Positions 1 through 5,100 of a stretch of 6,330 nucleotides of DNA are shown one piece after another; within the stretch, counting starts at the first letter, position 1; the number at the start of each line of letters is the position of its first letter. The notes beneath the pieces were generated by a model. That model did not search any database. It had not been told where the DNA came from and was given only the letters and a program-made list of their open reading frames with translations. This DNA comes from SZUA-146 sp963922815. Its GTDB lineage: Bacteria > Pseudomonadota > Gammaproteobacteria > Steroidobacterales > SZUA-146. The position numbers were made by a program, and so were the translations under genes. The DNA is taken from positions 1 through 6,330 of the forward strand of contig CAWUKD010000190.1 of the NCBI GenBank assembly GCA_963922815.1, given 5' to 3'.

Positions 1-825
1 TTTGCCGCCAAGTTTGGAGCCACTGCGGCCAGTCTGCCGAGCCTGTACCTGAAAAAACGCATGGGTCGCGAGAAGAACGTGGGAGTGCGCGGCTATCTGA
101 AAGGTGGTTTGCATGGATTGGTAGAAGCGCTTCAGGAACGCATCCTCGCCAATAATGGCCAAGTGCACAAATCGACCTCAATCGAGTCGATAGAGCAGCA
201 GGGGAGCGAAGTCGTAGCCAGATTTGAACATGGCGAAGACCTTCATTTTGACCGAATCATTTCGACAGTGCCTCTGAGCGTGCTTACGCGAATAGCGGGA
301 GAGAATATCGATCTGAGCACGTTGCCGCAGCTGGAATACCATGGTGTGGTCAACCTGTTACTGTTCCTCGACCGACCGCTTCAAGACTATTACTGGACGC
401 CAATTCTCGGGTCGGAAACCGGTTTCGATGGCGCTGTTGAGTCGTCGACGCTCATCGATCAGGAGCAGTACGCCGGGAATCATGCCGTCTATCTGATGAA
501 GTACACAGACAGAAACTCCACGCTATTCAATTCCCCGGATACCGATATTGCAACCGAATGGATTGAGGATTTCCTGAGAGTCTATTCATCCGAAGGAATC
601 ACCAGAGACAACATTGTCGACTATCGGGTTTTTCGGGCACCCTTCGTAGAACCCGCTTATCCTCTCAACTATCTCAAGCTCAATCCAAAAAGGCGACTGG
701 GAACATCCAGTGTCTATCTAGCAACCACGGCACAGGTTTACCCGTTCATAACATCGTGGAATTCCAGCACCCGCGGTGCTGAAGAAACGTTGGCAGCAAT
801 AGCAGTGGACCAGGGAAGTCAGTGA
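1..825 (+). CDS. FAD-dependent amine-oxidase-like oxidoreductase, C-terminal part (5' end outside window)
   Basis: The frame is open from base 1 through the ATG at 61 to TGA at 823-825, giving 274 visible codons, so the ATG at 61 is internal and the true start lies upstream. The visible part resembles the C-terminal portion of the NAD(P)/FAD-binding amine oxidase / protoporphyrinogen-oxidase-like superfamily. The stretch GYLKGGLHGLVEALQERI (visible residues about 31-48) is the conserved substrate-domain segment followed by a beta strand. FDRIISTVP (about 83-91) matches the 'D.VI.T.P' strand that returns to the FAD domain. The C-terminal YLATTAQVYPFITSWNSSTRGAEETLAAI segment (split here as YLATTAQVYPF and STRGAEETLAAI) corresponds to the last FAD-contacting helix. 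The dinucleotide-binding GxGxxG motif would be upstream of the window and is not seen. Its stop overlaps the start of the next gene, indicating co-transcription with the flippase-like gene and wecB. Superfamily is fairly sure; the substrate is unknown, and a role in glycan or glycolipid modification is inferred only from neighbours. Confidence 0.
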   Translation, partial: FAAKFGATAASLPSLYLKKRMGREKNVGVRGYLKGGLHGLVEALQERILANNGQVHKSTSIESIEQQGSEVVARFEHGEDLHFDRIISTVPLSVLTRIAGENIDLSTLPQLEYHGVVNLLLFLDRPLQDYYWTPILGSETGFDGAVESSTLIDQEQYAGNHAVYLMKYTDRNSTLFNSPDTDIATEWIEDFLRVYSSEGITRDNIVDYRVFRAPFVEPAYPLNYLKLNPKRRLGTSSVYLATTAQVYPFITSWNSSTRGAEETLAAIAVDQGSQ

Positions 826-1865
826 TGGATGCATCCGACGAAAATCCGGCCACCAACGCCGACGCCCAACCGATGACCCGCGCCAAGCGTCTTCGAACCC
901 TGGCGATCGGAACTGTATTTGGCGCAATCCTGCTCATATACGCGTTCAAGGACGTTTCGGTAGTCAGCGTAGTGACAGCGCTATCGTCTGCAAACGTAGT
1001 GGATGTTGTGTTTGGGATGCTTGCGTATCTGCTCTACCTATTTGTGAAAACGTACAGATGGTCCATTCTCTTGTCCCCCAGAACCGGGAGCAGACCTTTC
1101 TGGCATTTGTTTCGCACCACTGTGATAGGAACCGCCGGTAACACCATCATTCCGCACTCGGGCGAATTTGTCCGCGCTTATGGTACCCGTAAAGCGCTGA
1201 AGATCTCGGTCAGCTCCATATTGGGATCGATCATTGGAGAGCGCTTTTTCGATTTTGTTGCTGTTTTCTGCCTGTCGGTGCTGGTCCTGTTGTCGTTTCC
1301 TTCCACACCTGACGCACTGACCACGGCGATAGGCGTCATCGCCGCGCTCGTCTTCGCGATACTGCTGGCATTGATCATTGTCATGCTTCGACCGGGCTTC
1401 GTGCTGGCCGTGGTAGATATGTTTTCAAAGGTGCTGCCGGACCGGTTTTCTCGCCTGCTGCGCAGGCAAATTATTGATCTGGGCGCTGGCATAAAGGCAG
1501 CCATGTCAGGCAGGATCGCCATACAGGTGATGTTTTATTCATTGCTCCAATGGTTTCTGGTCGCCGTTTGCATTTACGTCAGCTACCGTTCAATTGGAAT
1601 CGACGCATCGAAGTGGGTCGCGCTGATTATTCTCCCGCTGACCATAGTCGGCCTCTCACTGCCAACTGCGCCGGCCTATGTCGGCACGTTGCAGGTATGC
1701 TTTCTGGTGGCCCTGGAGCCGTTCGGAGCGTTGGAAGAGAAAGCGATTGCCGCGGCATTCGTCTACACCGGCATCATCATTGTTCCGGTCATGTCAGGCG
1801 CTGTGATCTCGTTGTTCCTTGAAGCACGCCACAGGTCAAAGTTGCAAACGCAAGCCAGTACATAG
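825..1865 (+). CDS. Flippase-like / lysylphosphatidylglycerol synthase transmembrane-domain family protein (YbhN/AglD-like, UPF0104)
   Basis: This is a 346-residue integral inner-membrane protein. A basic cytoplasmic N-terminus (TRAKRLR, about 18-24) leads into roughly seven or eight hydrophobic segments, near 25-42, 59-78, 96-110, 141-158, 165-187, 232-254, 263-288 and 306-332. Family signatures are the polar 'N.IIPHSGEFVRAY' loop (about 106-119), a GERFFDF motif (138-144) and the conserved proline/glycine stretch LPTAPAYVGTLQ (279-290), which corresponds to the family's P-x-x-x-G-x-x-E/Q region. Members are membrane domains related to that of MprF; some are proposed to move or modify lipid-linked substrates, but the activity of stand-alone members is mostly unproven. 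I chose ATG at 825, which overlaps the preceding TGA (TGATG) and has AGGGAAG at 812-818 as ribosome binding site. GTG at 822 would add one residue, and ATG at 873 lacks a binding site. The C-terminus is a short basic tail, without the catalytic aminoacyl-transferase domain of full MprF. Confidence 0.85.
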   Translation: MDASDENPATNADAQPMTRAKRLRTLAIGTVFGAILLIYAFKDVSVVSVVTALSSANVVDVVFGMLAYLLYLFVKTYRWSILLSPRTGSRPFWHLFRTTVIGTAGNTIIPHSGEFVRAYGTRKALKISVSSILGSIIGERFFDFVAVFCLSVLVLLSFPSTPDALTTAIGVIAALVFAILLALIIVMLRPGFVLAVVDMFSKVLPDRFSRLLRRQIIDLGAGIKAAMSGRIAIQVMFYSLLQWFLVAVCIYVSYRSIGIDASKWVALIILPLTIVGLSLPTAPAYVGTLQVCFLVALEPFGALEEKAIAAAFVYTGIIIVPVMSGAVISLFLEARHRSKLQTQAST

Positions 1866-1899
1866 CAAACAACCACGGTTCAAAGTGACAGGCATTGTT

Positions 1900-1968
1900 A
1901 TGAAGTCCAGAATGATTACGCTCAAACTAAAGTCGCCCTCCGTACGCGCACCGGGCGCACGCCGATGA
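1900..1968 (+). other. Possible 22-codon leader ORF overlapping the wecB start (ATGA)
   Basis: An ATG at 1900 opens a 22-codon frame (MKSRMITLKLK..., very basic) ending at TGA 1966-1968, so its stop overlaps the wecB ATG as ATGA. A weak AGG (1890-1892) lies 7 bases before this ATG, whereas wecB itself has only GGGCG-type purines upstream. This arrangement could let ribosomes finishing the small ORF reinitiate at wecB. The peptide has no recognisable homology and the ORF is short enough to be chance. Confidence 0.25.
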
Positions 1969-3056
1969 CCCGGCGCATTCTGTGTGTCGTGGGCACTCGT
2001 CCCGAGGCTATCAAAATGGCCCCCGTGATCCTGGCTCTTCGTGAAGATCCCCGGGTCGAGTTGCGTGTTCTGGCGACAGCACAACATCGCGAATTGCTGG
2101 ACCAGGTGCTTGAACTCTTTGATATCAAGCCCGATCTCGATCTGGATGTCATGCGGCCCAATCAATCATTACCAGAGCTCTCGGCCCGACTCATGACCGC
2201 TCTGGACACTGTGCTTGACGAGCAGGCTCCTGACGCCGTGCTGGCACAGGGCGACACCACGACTGTCCTGATGACCGCGCTGGCGTGCTTCTATCGAAGG
2301 ATCCCGTTTGGGCACGTCGAGGCGGGGCTGCGTACCGGATGCATCGACGAGCCCTTTCCCGAGGAGATGAATCGCGTTCTCACGTCGCCGCTCGCGCGCT
2401 GGCATTTTGCTCCCACGGAATCTGCGCGGACGAATCTGCTGGAAGCCGGAGTCGAGTCGGACCGGATATTCGTGACCGGCAATACCGTTATCGATGCGCT
2501 GCTGATGACGGCCAGGAAAGACATCGACATGGGGGTTGCCGTTGATCCAGGCCAGCGACTCATACTGGTTACGGCTCATCGCCGGGAGAACTTTGGTGTG
2601 CCCATGCAGGAGATTTGCGAAGCGATTCTCGAACTCGCCGAGCGTAACGCGGATCTCCACTTTCTCTATCCTGTGCATCCGAACCCTAATGTCACCAGGG
2701 TCGCGAATGAACTGCTCTCCGGGCACGCCCGTATCTCCCTGGTTCCCCCTATGGACTACGGCCCTTTCATTATGGCCATGAAGCGTGCGTACCTCATCCT
2801 GACTGACTCCGGCGGTATTCAGGAAGAGGCACCAGCCCTGGGCAAGCCTGTGCTGGTACTGCGCGATGTCACCGAGCGCCCGGAAGCAGTGGAAGAGGGT
2901 GTGGTGCGGCTCGTAGGCCCCCATCGCAAAGCTATCGTACGTGAGTGCGAGCAACTGCTGCGAGACGCCGACGCCTATCGTCACATGGCCCGCGGAATCT
3001 CGCCCTATGGTGACGGAGCGGCGGCACAGCGAATTCGTGCAGTCCTGCTGGATTAG
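1965..3056 (+). CDS. wecB: UDP-N-acetylglucosamine 2-epimerase (non-hydrolysing)
   Basis: This 363-residue cytoplasmic enzyme interconverts UDP-GlcNAc and UDP-ManNAc, the precursor of ManNAc or ManNAcA units in enterobacterial common antigen, O-antigens, capsules and teichoic acid linkage units. The full family pattern is present: GTRPEAIKMAPV (10-21), TAQHRELLDQVL (38-49), GDTTTVL with Asp97, HVEAGLRTG with Glu119, FPEEMNR with Glu133, GNTVIDAL (172-179), AHRRENFG with His205, YPVHPNPNV, and the UDP-binding DSGGIQEEAPALGKPVL (281-297) followed by RDVTERPEAVEEG. Asp97, Glu119, Glu133 and His205 line up with the catalytic residues known in the E. coli enzyme. Length is normal (about 370). ATG at 1965 is the first in-frame start after the flippase stop and gives the expected N-terminus, but its ribosome binding site is poor; it overlaps the stop of a 22-codon ORF, so coupling is possible. 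The gene symbol is by similarity: I see no wecC or mnaA-type partner in the window. Confidence 0.96.
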   Translation: MTRRILCVVGTRPEAIKMAPVILALREDPRVELRVLATAQHRELLDQVLELFDIKPDLDLDVMRPNQSLPELSARLMTALDTVLDEQAPDAVLAQGDTTTVLMTALACFYRRIPFGHVEAGLRTGCIDEPFPEEMNRVLTSPLARWHFAPTESARTNLLEAGVESDRIFVTGNTVIDALLMTARKDIDMGVAVDPGQRLILVTAHRRENFGVPMQEICEAILELAERNADLHFLYPVHPNPNVTRVANELLSGHARISLVPPMDYGPFIMAMKRAYLILTDSGGIQEEAPALGKPVLVLRDVTERPEAVEEGVVRLVGPHRKAIVRECEQLLRDADAYRHMARGISPYGDGAAAQRIRAVLLD

Positions 3057-3070
3057 CAATCTGTCGACAA

Positions 3071-3106
3071 TGCCCTCCATTTGCCCGCCCCGGCAAGGCA
3101 GTTTTT
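3071..3106 (+). terminator. Candidate intrinsic terminator after wecB
   Basis: Fifteen bases past the wecB stop, TTGCC (3081-3085) pairs with GGCAA (3092-3096) around a CGCCCC loop. TGCC (3071-3074) can stack on the following GGCA (3097-3100) with a six-base bulge, and a run of five T follows directly (3102-3106). The stem is short or bulged, so this is a moderate candidate. The position, at the end of the plus-strand gene group and facing a convergent gene, fits a terminator. Confidence 0.4.
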
Positions 3107-3110
3107 GGGA

Positions 3111-3144
3111 CGCGCGCCGAGACCGAGGGTCTCGCCAATGCGCG
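3111..3144. repeat. GC-rich hairpin in the convergent intergenic gap
   Basis: CGAGACC (3118-3124) and GGTCTCG (3128-3134) form a perfect 7-base-pair stem with a GAG loop. The stem can be extended by CGCGC (3111-3115) pairing with GCGCG (3140-3144) across an asymmetric internal loop. It lies between the ends of wecB and the minus-strand membrane gene. Neither strand has a T run directly after it, so it is not a standard intrinsic terminator. It could be a 3' end stabiliser, or half of a bidirectional stop signal together with the preceding hairpin. Confidence 0.5.
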
Positions 3145-3161
3145 ACTGGCAACGGGCCGTC

Positions 3162-3917
3162 TTACTCTTCCCGCGTGAATCGCGCGATGCGTACGCTCGC
3201 CCCTTCAAACACCATCGCTGCGACGCTGATCAAGATGAAGTAAGCCAACCAGAATACAATCCCGATGACTTTCGCGCCGTCCTCGTAAATCGACGGAATA
3301 TGCGTCCCCTCGTTGGCCACCACGTCCATCAAGACAGACATTGCGAAAAACACCAGCGAGATGGCGAGCAAAATCGCCGCTCTGCCCAGAATCAGCGATC
3401 GGAATCTTATCAACCAGATCGCGACCAGCGCGACGTAGCCGAGCAAGACGATCGTTTGCGGCACGCCGAAGTGCGGCAAAATCCGCTCATGCAGGAGAAA
3501 GGCATCGTCGATGCCGAGCAGCAAAGACAGGGCCCCTGAATACAAAAAGAATGCGCGGAGGCGTCCTGAACCCGGGTAGTGAACAAGGACGCACACGACG
3601 AACAGGCACACCGTGGCGGCCGCTGCCCACATGAAGATGCCGGCCTGTGACACGAAGCCGATGTAGGCGGGCGCGCTCAAAGTCGACACGGCATCGCGGG
3701 TCAATCTGCCAACCGGAACGCCCAACGCGAAATGAACGGCCAACGTCACCGCGATGAGAAACACCGCGAGCAACGCCGCAATGACGCCCACCCGGAGAAC
3801 GCTGAACCACCGCGCCGCCCCATAGTGCGGAGGGTTGGGGTTGCCCGGCAGTCCGGAGCGCTCTTGCTGGTCGTACTGGTGCCGACGATCAGGGTCTGTC
3901 CGATCGAATGAATCCAT
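3162..3917 (-). CDS. Six-helix membrane protein of unknown function
   Basis: This 251-residue protein is not one I recognise. A polar, Asp/Arg/Gln/Pro-rich N-terminal tail (1-36) precedes about six hydrophobic helices near 38-64, 86-112, 121-141, 152-171, 179-198 and 214-237; the C-terminus is short and charged. Helix 3 ends in GIDDAFLLHERILPH, with Asp137, Asp138, His143, Glu144 and His149. The loop after helix 5 and the start of helix 6 carry Asp198, Glu203, His206, Glu212, Asp213 and Lys216 (YEDGAK). Such acidic/His clusters at membrane edges can bind metal or form the active site of membrane hydrolases; that is inference only. The coding frame is supported by its clear helix pattern against the arginine-rich shadow frames on both strands. 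The ATG at 3917 is preceded by purine-rich AGAAAAGAAAC rather than a canonical Shine-Dalgarno. It appears monocistronic: it converges on wecB and is 217 bases from the next gene upstream. Confidence 0.8.
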   Translation of the reverse strand: MDSFDRTDPDRRHQYDQQERSGLPGNPNPPHYGAARWFSVLRVGVIAALLAVFLIAVTLAVHFALGVPVGRLTRDAVSTLSAPAYIGFVSQAGIFMWAAAATVCLFVVCVLVHYPGSGRLRAFFLYSGALSLLLGIDDAFLLHERILPHFGVPQTIVLLGYVALVAIWLIRFRSLILGRAAILLAISLVFFAMSVLMDVVANEGTHIPSIYEDGAKVIGIVFWLAYFILISVAAMVFEGASVRIARFTREE

Positions 3918-4086
3918 GTTTCTTTTCTGCCTACTGTCGCTCGTTTGCCCGGGCCGCCCCGGTCCGATGGAAAAAGCGGAGCACGGCGCAGACGATTACA
4001 TCCAAACCCGATGATCACCCCGAAATGCGTTGAGCGCAATACCTCAGGCGTTGCGAGGATTGCGGTGGGTTAGAGATGACCAGAAT

Positions 4087-4110
4087 AAAAGGGGACAGAC
4101 CGCGGTTTAG
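4087..4110. repeat. GGGGACAG repeat fragment (REP/MITE-like end)
   Basis: AAAAGGGGACAGACCGCGGT lies between the DUF1330 gene and the membrane protein gene. It shares the GGGGACAG core with the two ends of the inverted-repeat element near 6211-6292 and includes the 8-base palindrome ACCGCGGT (4099-4106). From memory, sequences of the form 'A/T-rich + GGGGACAGacc...' occur as dispersed repeats around REP-associated tyrosine transposase genes in gammaproteobacteria. No matching opposite end is visible within the gap, so this would be a solo end. On the minus strand it reads CCCC followed by TTTT, which might help end the DUF1330 transcript. Confidence 0.5.
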
Positions 4111-4134
4111 TCGAGTCGCCCCGGCTTGAGCTAA

Positions 4135-4572
4135 TTAACTATCAACAGCGCCTGCACCATCGGGAAACACTGGCAACAACCTTGAGTCGAGAACAGCAGC
4201 AGTTCGATGACCCAGACCCTCAAGGTATTCTTCGTTACTGGCGAATCCGAGAAAGTCCGCCAGCGAATTCTGCCGAATTAACATCACGACATCCCAGTGT
4301 TCATTTTCCGGCCCAATCAAAAACTGATCACTCTTTCCCAGAAAAAGCATTTTGCCGCCGCTGGCATTGAGAAAGGGCGTGGTGTGCTCTACGTATTTGT
4401 TGAAGGCCTGCTGCCCCGAAAGAGTAGTTGCCGGTGCAAGTTGGGGGTTTGCAGAGTAATCTGCCACGTCTTTCAATTGCAGCAAGTTCAACATGACCAC
4501 CGGCCCGGCATGGTTCTTTGAGAACAGGGCTGCTGCCGCCTGGTCATTCGGTTCGATGTAACGCTGTTGCAT
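4135..4572 (-). CDS. DUF1330-domain protein (dimeric alpha-beta barrel fold)
   Basis: This 145-residue soluble protein matches the DUF1330 pattern: GPVVMLNLLQLKDVADY (23-39) as the first strand and following loop, then a helix with AFNKYVEHTTPFLNASGG (56-73), the strand KMLFLGKSDQFLIGP (74-88), EHWDVVMLIRQNSLADFL (91-108) and EEYLEGLGHRTAAVLDSRLL (114-133) with the conserved HRTAALEDSRL-type end. The family has a ferredoxin-like dimeric alpha-beta barrel fold and no firmly established reaction; no signal peptide is present, so it should be cytoplasmic. The ATG at 4572 has AGGA (AACAGGAACC) about eight bases upstream. It follows the MarR gene by 24 bases on the same strand, so it is probably co-transcribed and controlled by that regulator. 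Family assignment is confident, the role is not. Confidence 0.85.
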   Translation of the reverse strand: MQQRYIEPNDQAAAALFSKNHAGPVVMLNLLQLKDVADYSANPQLAPATTLSGQQAFNKYVEHTTPFLNASGGKMLFLGKSDQFLIGPENEHWDVVMLIRQNSLADFLGFASNEEYLEGLGHRTAAVLDSRLLPVFPDGAGAVDS

Positions 4573-4596
4573 AGGGTCGGTTCCTGTTTGGCCTGA

Positions 4597-5028
4597 CTAA
4601 AGTCGCGGTTGCCGGAGTGTTCGTATCATTCCCAGCAGACTGGCACGTTGTTTCGCATTCAATGGACTGGTGAGCAGCTCTGCGGCGTCGCTACAGCTGG
4701 CAAACGCATCCCGATACAGTCTTCGACCGGTTTTTGACAGCTTTACCAGACTAACCCGGGCGTCGCGAGGGTTTAGTTCTTTCTCCACAAGACCGATTTT
4801 CTCCATGGGCTTTAACATGCGGGTAACTCCCGATGCGGTCAGGCCGATATTCTCGGCAAGATCAATGCGTCGAAGCGTTTGCCTTGGGGCAGAATGCAAT
4901 TGGTGTAGAAGCAGTAGCTCGGTGAAACTGATGCCGTGAATACTCAGTTGATGTTCCAGTCGTTTTGCGAGTTGGGTATGTAGGGCCGTTAGTTCGAGCA
5001 CCAGCTCGATCGGGGATGTTGATGGCAT
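4597..5028 (-). CDS. MarR-family transcriptional regulator
   Basis: This 143-residue protein has the MarR winged-helix layout. An N-terminal dimerisation helix (6-29) is followed by FTELLLLHQLHSAP (35-48), helix 3 RRIDLAENIGLT (53-64), the recognition helix ASGVTRMLKPMEKIGLV (65-81), and a beta wing with the conserved Asp-x-Arg (Asp89, Arg91 in NPRDAR) leading to VKLSKTGRRL (95-104). C-terminal helices (about 105-140) complete the dimer interface. MarR proteins bind palindromic operators as dimers and are usually released by small phenolic or lipophilic ligands or by oxidation. No ligand can be named here; a single Cys at 112 is visible, which alone is weak evidence for redox sensing. The ATG at 5028 has only a weak AAGAAA-type ribosome binding site. 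A strong promoter with two inverted repeats lies just upstream, and DUF1330 follows in the same direction, indicating autoregulation of a two-gene unit. Confidence 0.93.
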   Translation of the reverse strand: MPSTSPIELVLELTALHTQLAKRLEHQLSIHGISFTELLLLHQLHSAPRQTLRRIDLAENIGLTASGVTRMLKPMEKIGLVEKELNPRDARVSLVKLSKTGRRLYRDAFASCSDAAELLTSPLNAKQRASLLGMIRTLRQPRL

Positions 5029-5047
5029 GATATTTCTTCACTGATAG

Positions 5048-5059
5048 TTGATTAGTCAA
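5048..5059. promoter_or_regulatory. Putative MarR operator 2, at the transcription start
   Basis: TTGATTAGTCAA is an inverted repeat with 4-base arms TTGA/TCAA around TTAG. It touches the -10 box and covers the predicted start of transcription. On the minus strand both repeats begin TTGAC (TTGACTAATCAA here and TTGACACTCATCAA in operator 1). Their centres are about 27 bases apart, between two and three helical turns. Binding by the adjacent MarR protein is inferred from location and symmetry only. Confidence 0.45.
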
Positions 5060-5087
5060 TTATTAGTGAAGCATTGATGAGTGTCAA
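5059..5087 (-). promoter_or_regulatory. Sigma-70-type promoter of the marR-DUF1330 unit
   Basis: Read on the minus strand, a consensus -35 box TTGACA (5087 to 5082) is followed by a 17-base spacer (5081 to 5065) and a -10 box AATAAT (5064 to 5059, five of six matches to TATAAT). Transcription would begin near 5052, giving a leader of about 24 bases before the marR ATG at 5028. The spacing and box quality are good, and there is no other promoter candidate of comparable quality in this 72-base gap. Confidence 0.7.
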
Positions 5088-5088
5088 T
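5073..5088. promoter_or_regulatory. Putative MarR operator 1, over the -35 box
   Basis: ATTGATGAGTGTCAAT is an inverted repeat with 5-base arms ATTGA/TCAAT and a 6-base centre. It completely covers the -35 hexamer of the marR promoter. A dimeric regulator bound here would block RNA polymerase. Its arms share the TTGA/TCAA half-site with the second repeat at 5048-5059, which supports recognition by one protein. Confidence 0.5.
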
Positions 5089-5100
5089 AGCTCTGAAGCC

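Noticed and set aside
1178..1522. A 114-codon minus-strand frame inside the flippase-like gene
   Set aside because: It lies entirely antisense to a membrane protein with clear helices and family motifs, and has no homology signature of its own.
2169..3152. A 327-codon minus-strand frame opposite wecB
   Set aside because: It runs antisense to a fully motif-conserved WecB, has no recognisable motifs and is rich in Arg, Gln and His; its openness is a by-product of the codon use of wecB.
3081..3539. A 152-codon plus-strand frame opposite the membrane protein gene
   Set aside because: Its composition (rich in Arg, Gln, Asp, without hydrophobic core) is that of an antisense shadow, while the minus-strand frame shows six clean membrane helices.
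3947..3954. GCCCGGGC palindrome in the leader of the membrane protein gene
   Set aside because: An 8-base GC palindrome in a GC-rich stretch is expected by chance, and no second copy or regulator gene is adjacent.
3746..4039. A 97-codon minus-strand frame overlapping the start of the membrane protein gene
   Set aside because: It is Arg/Ser-rich without motifs, and most of it overlaps the N-terminal coding part of the better supported membrane protein.
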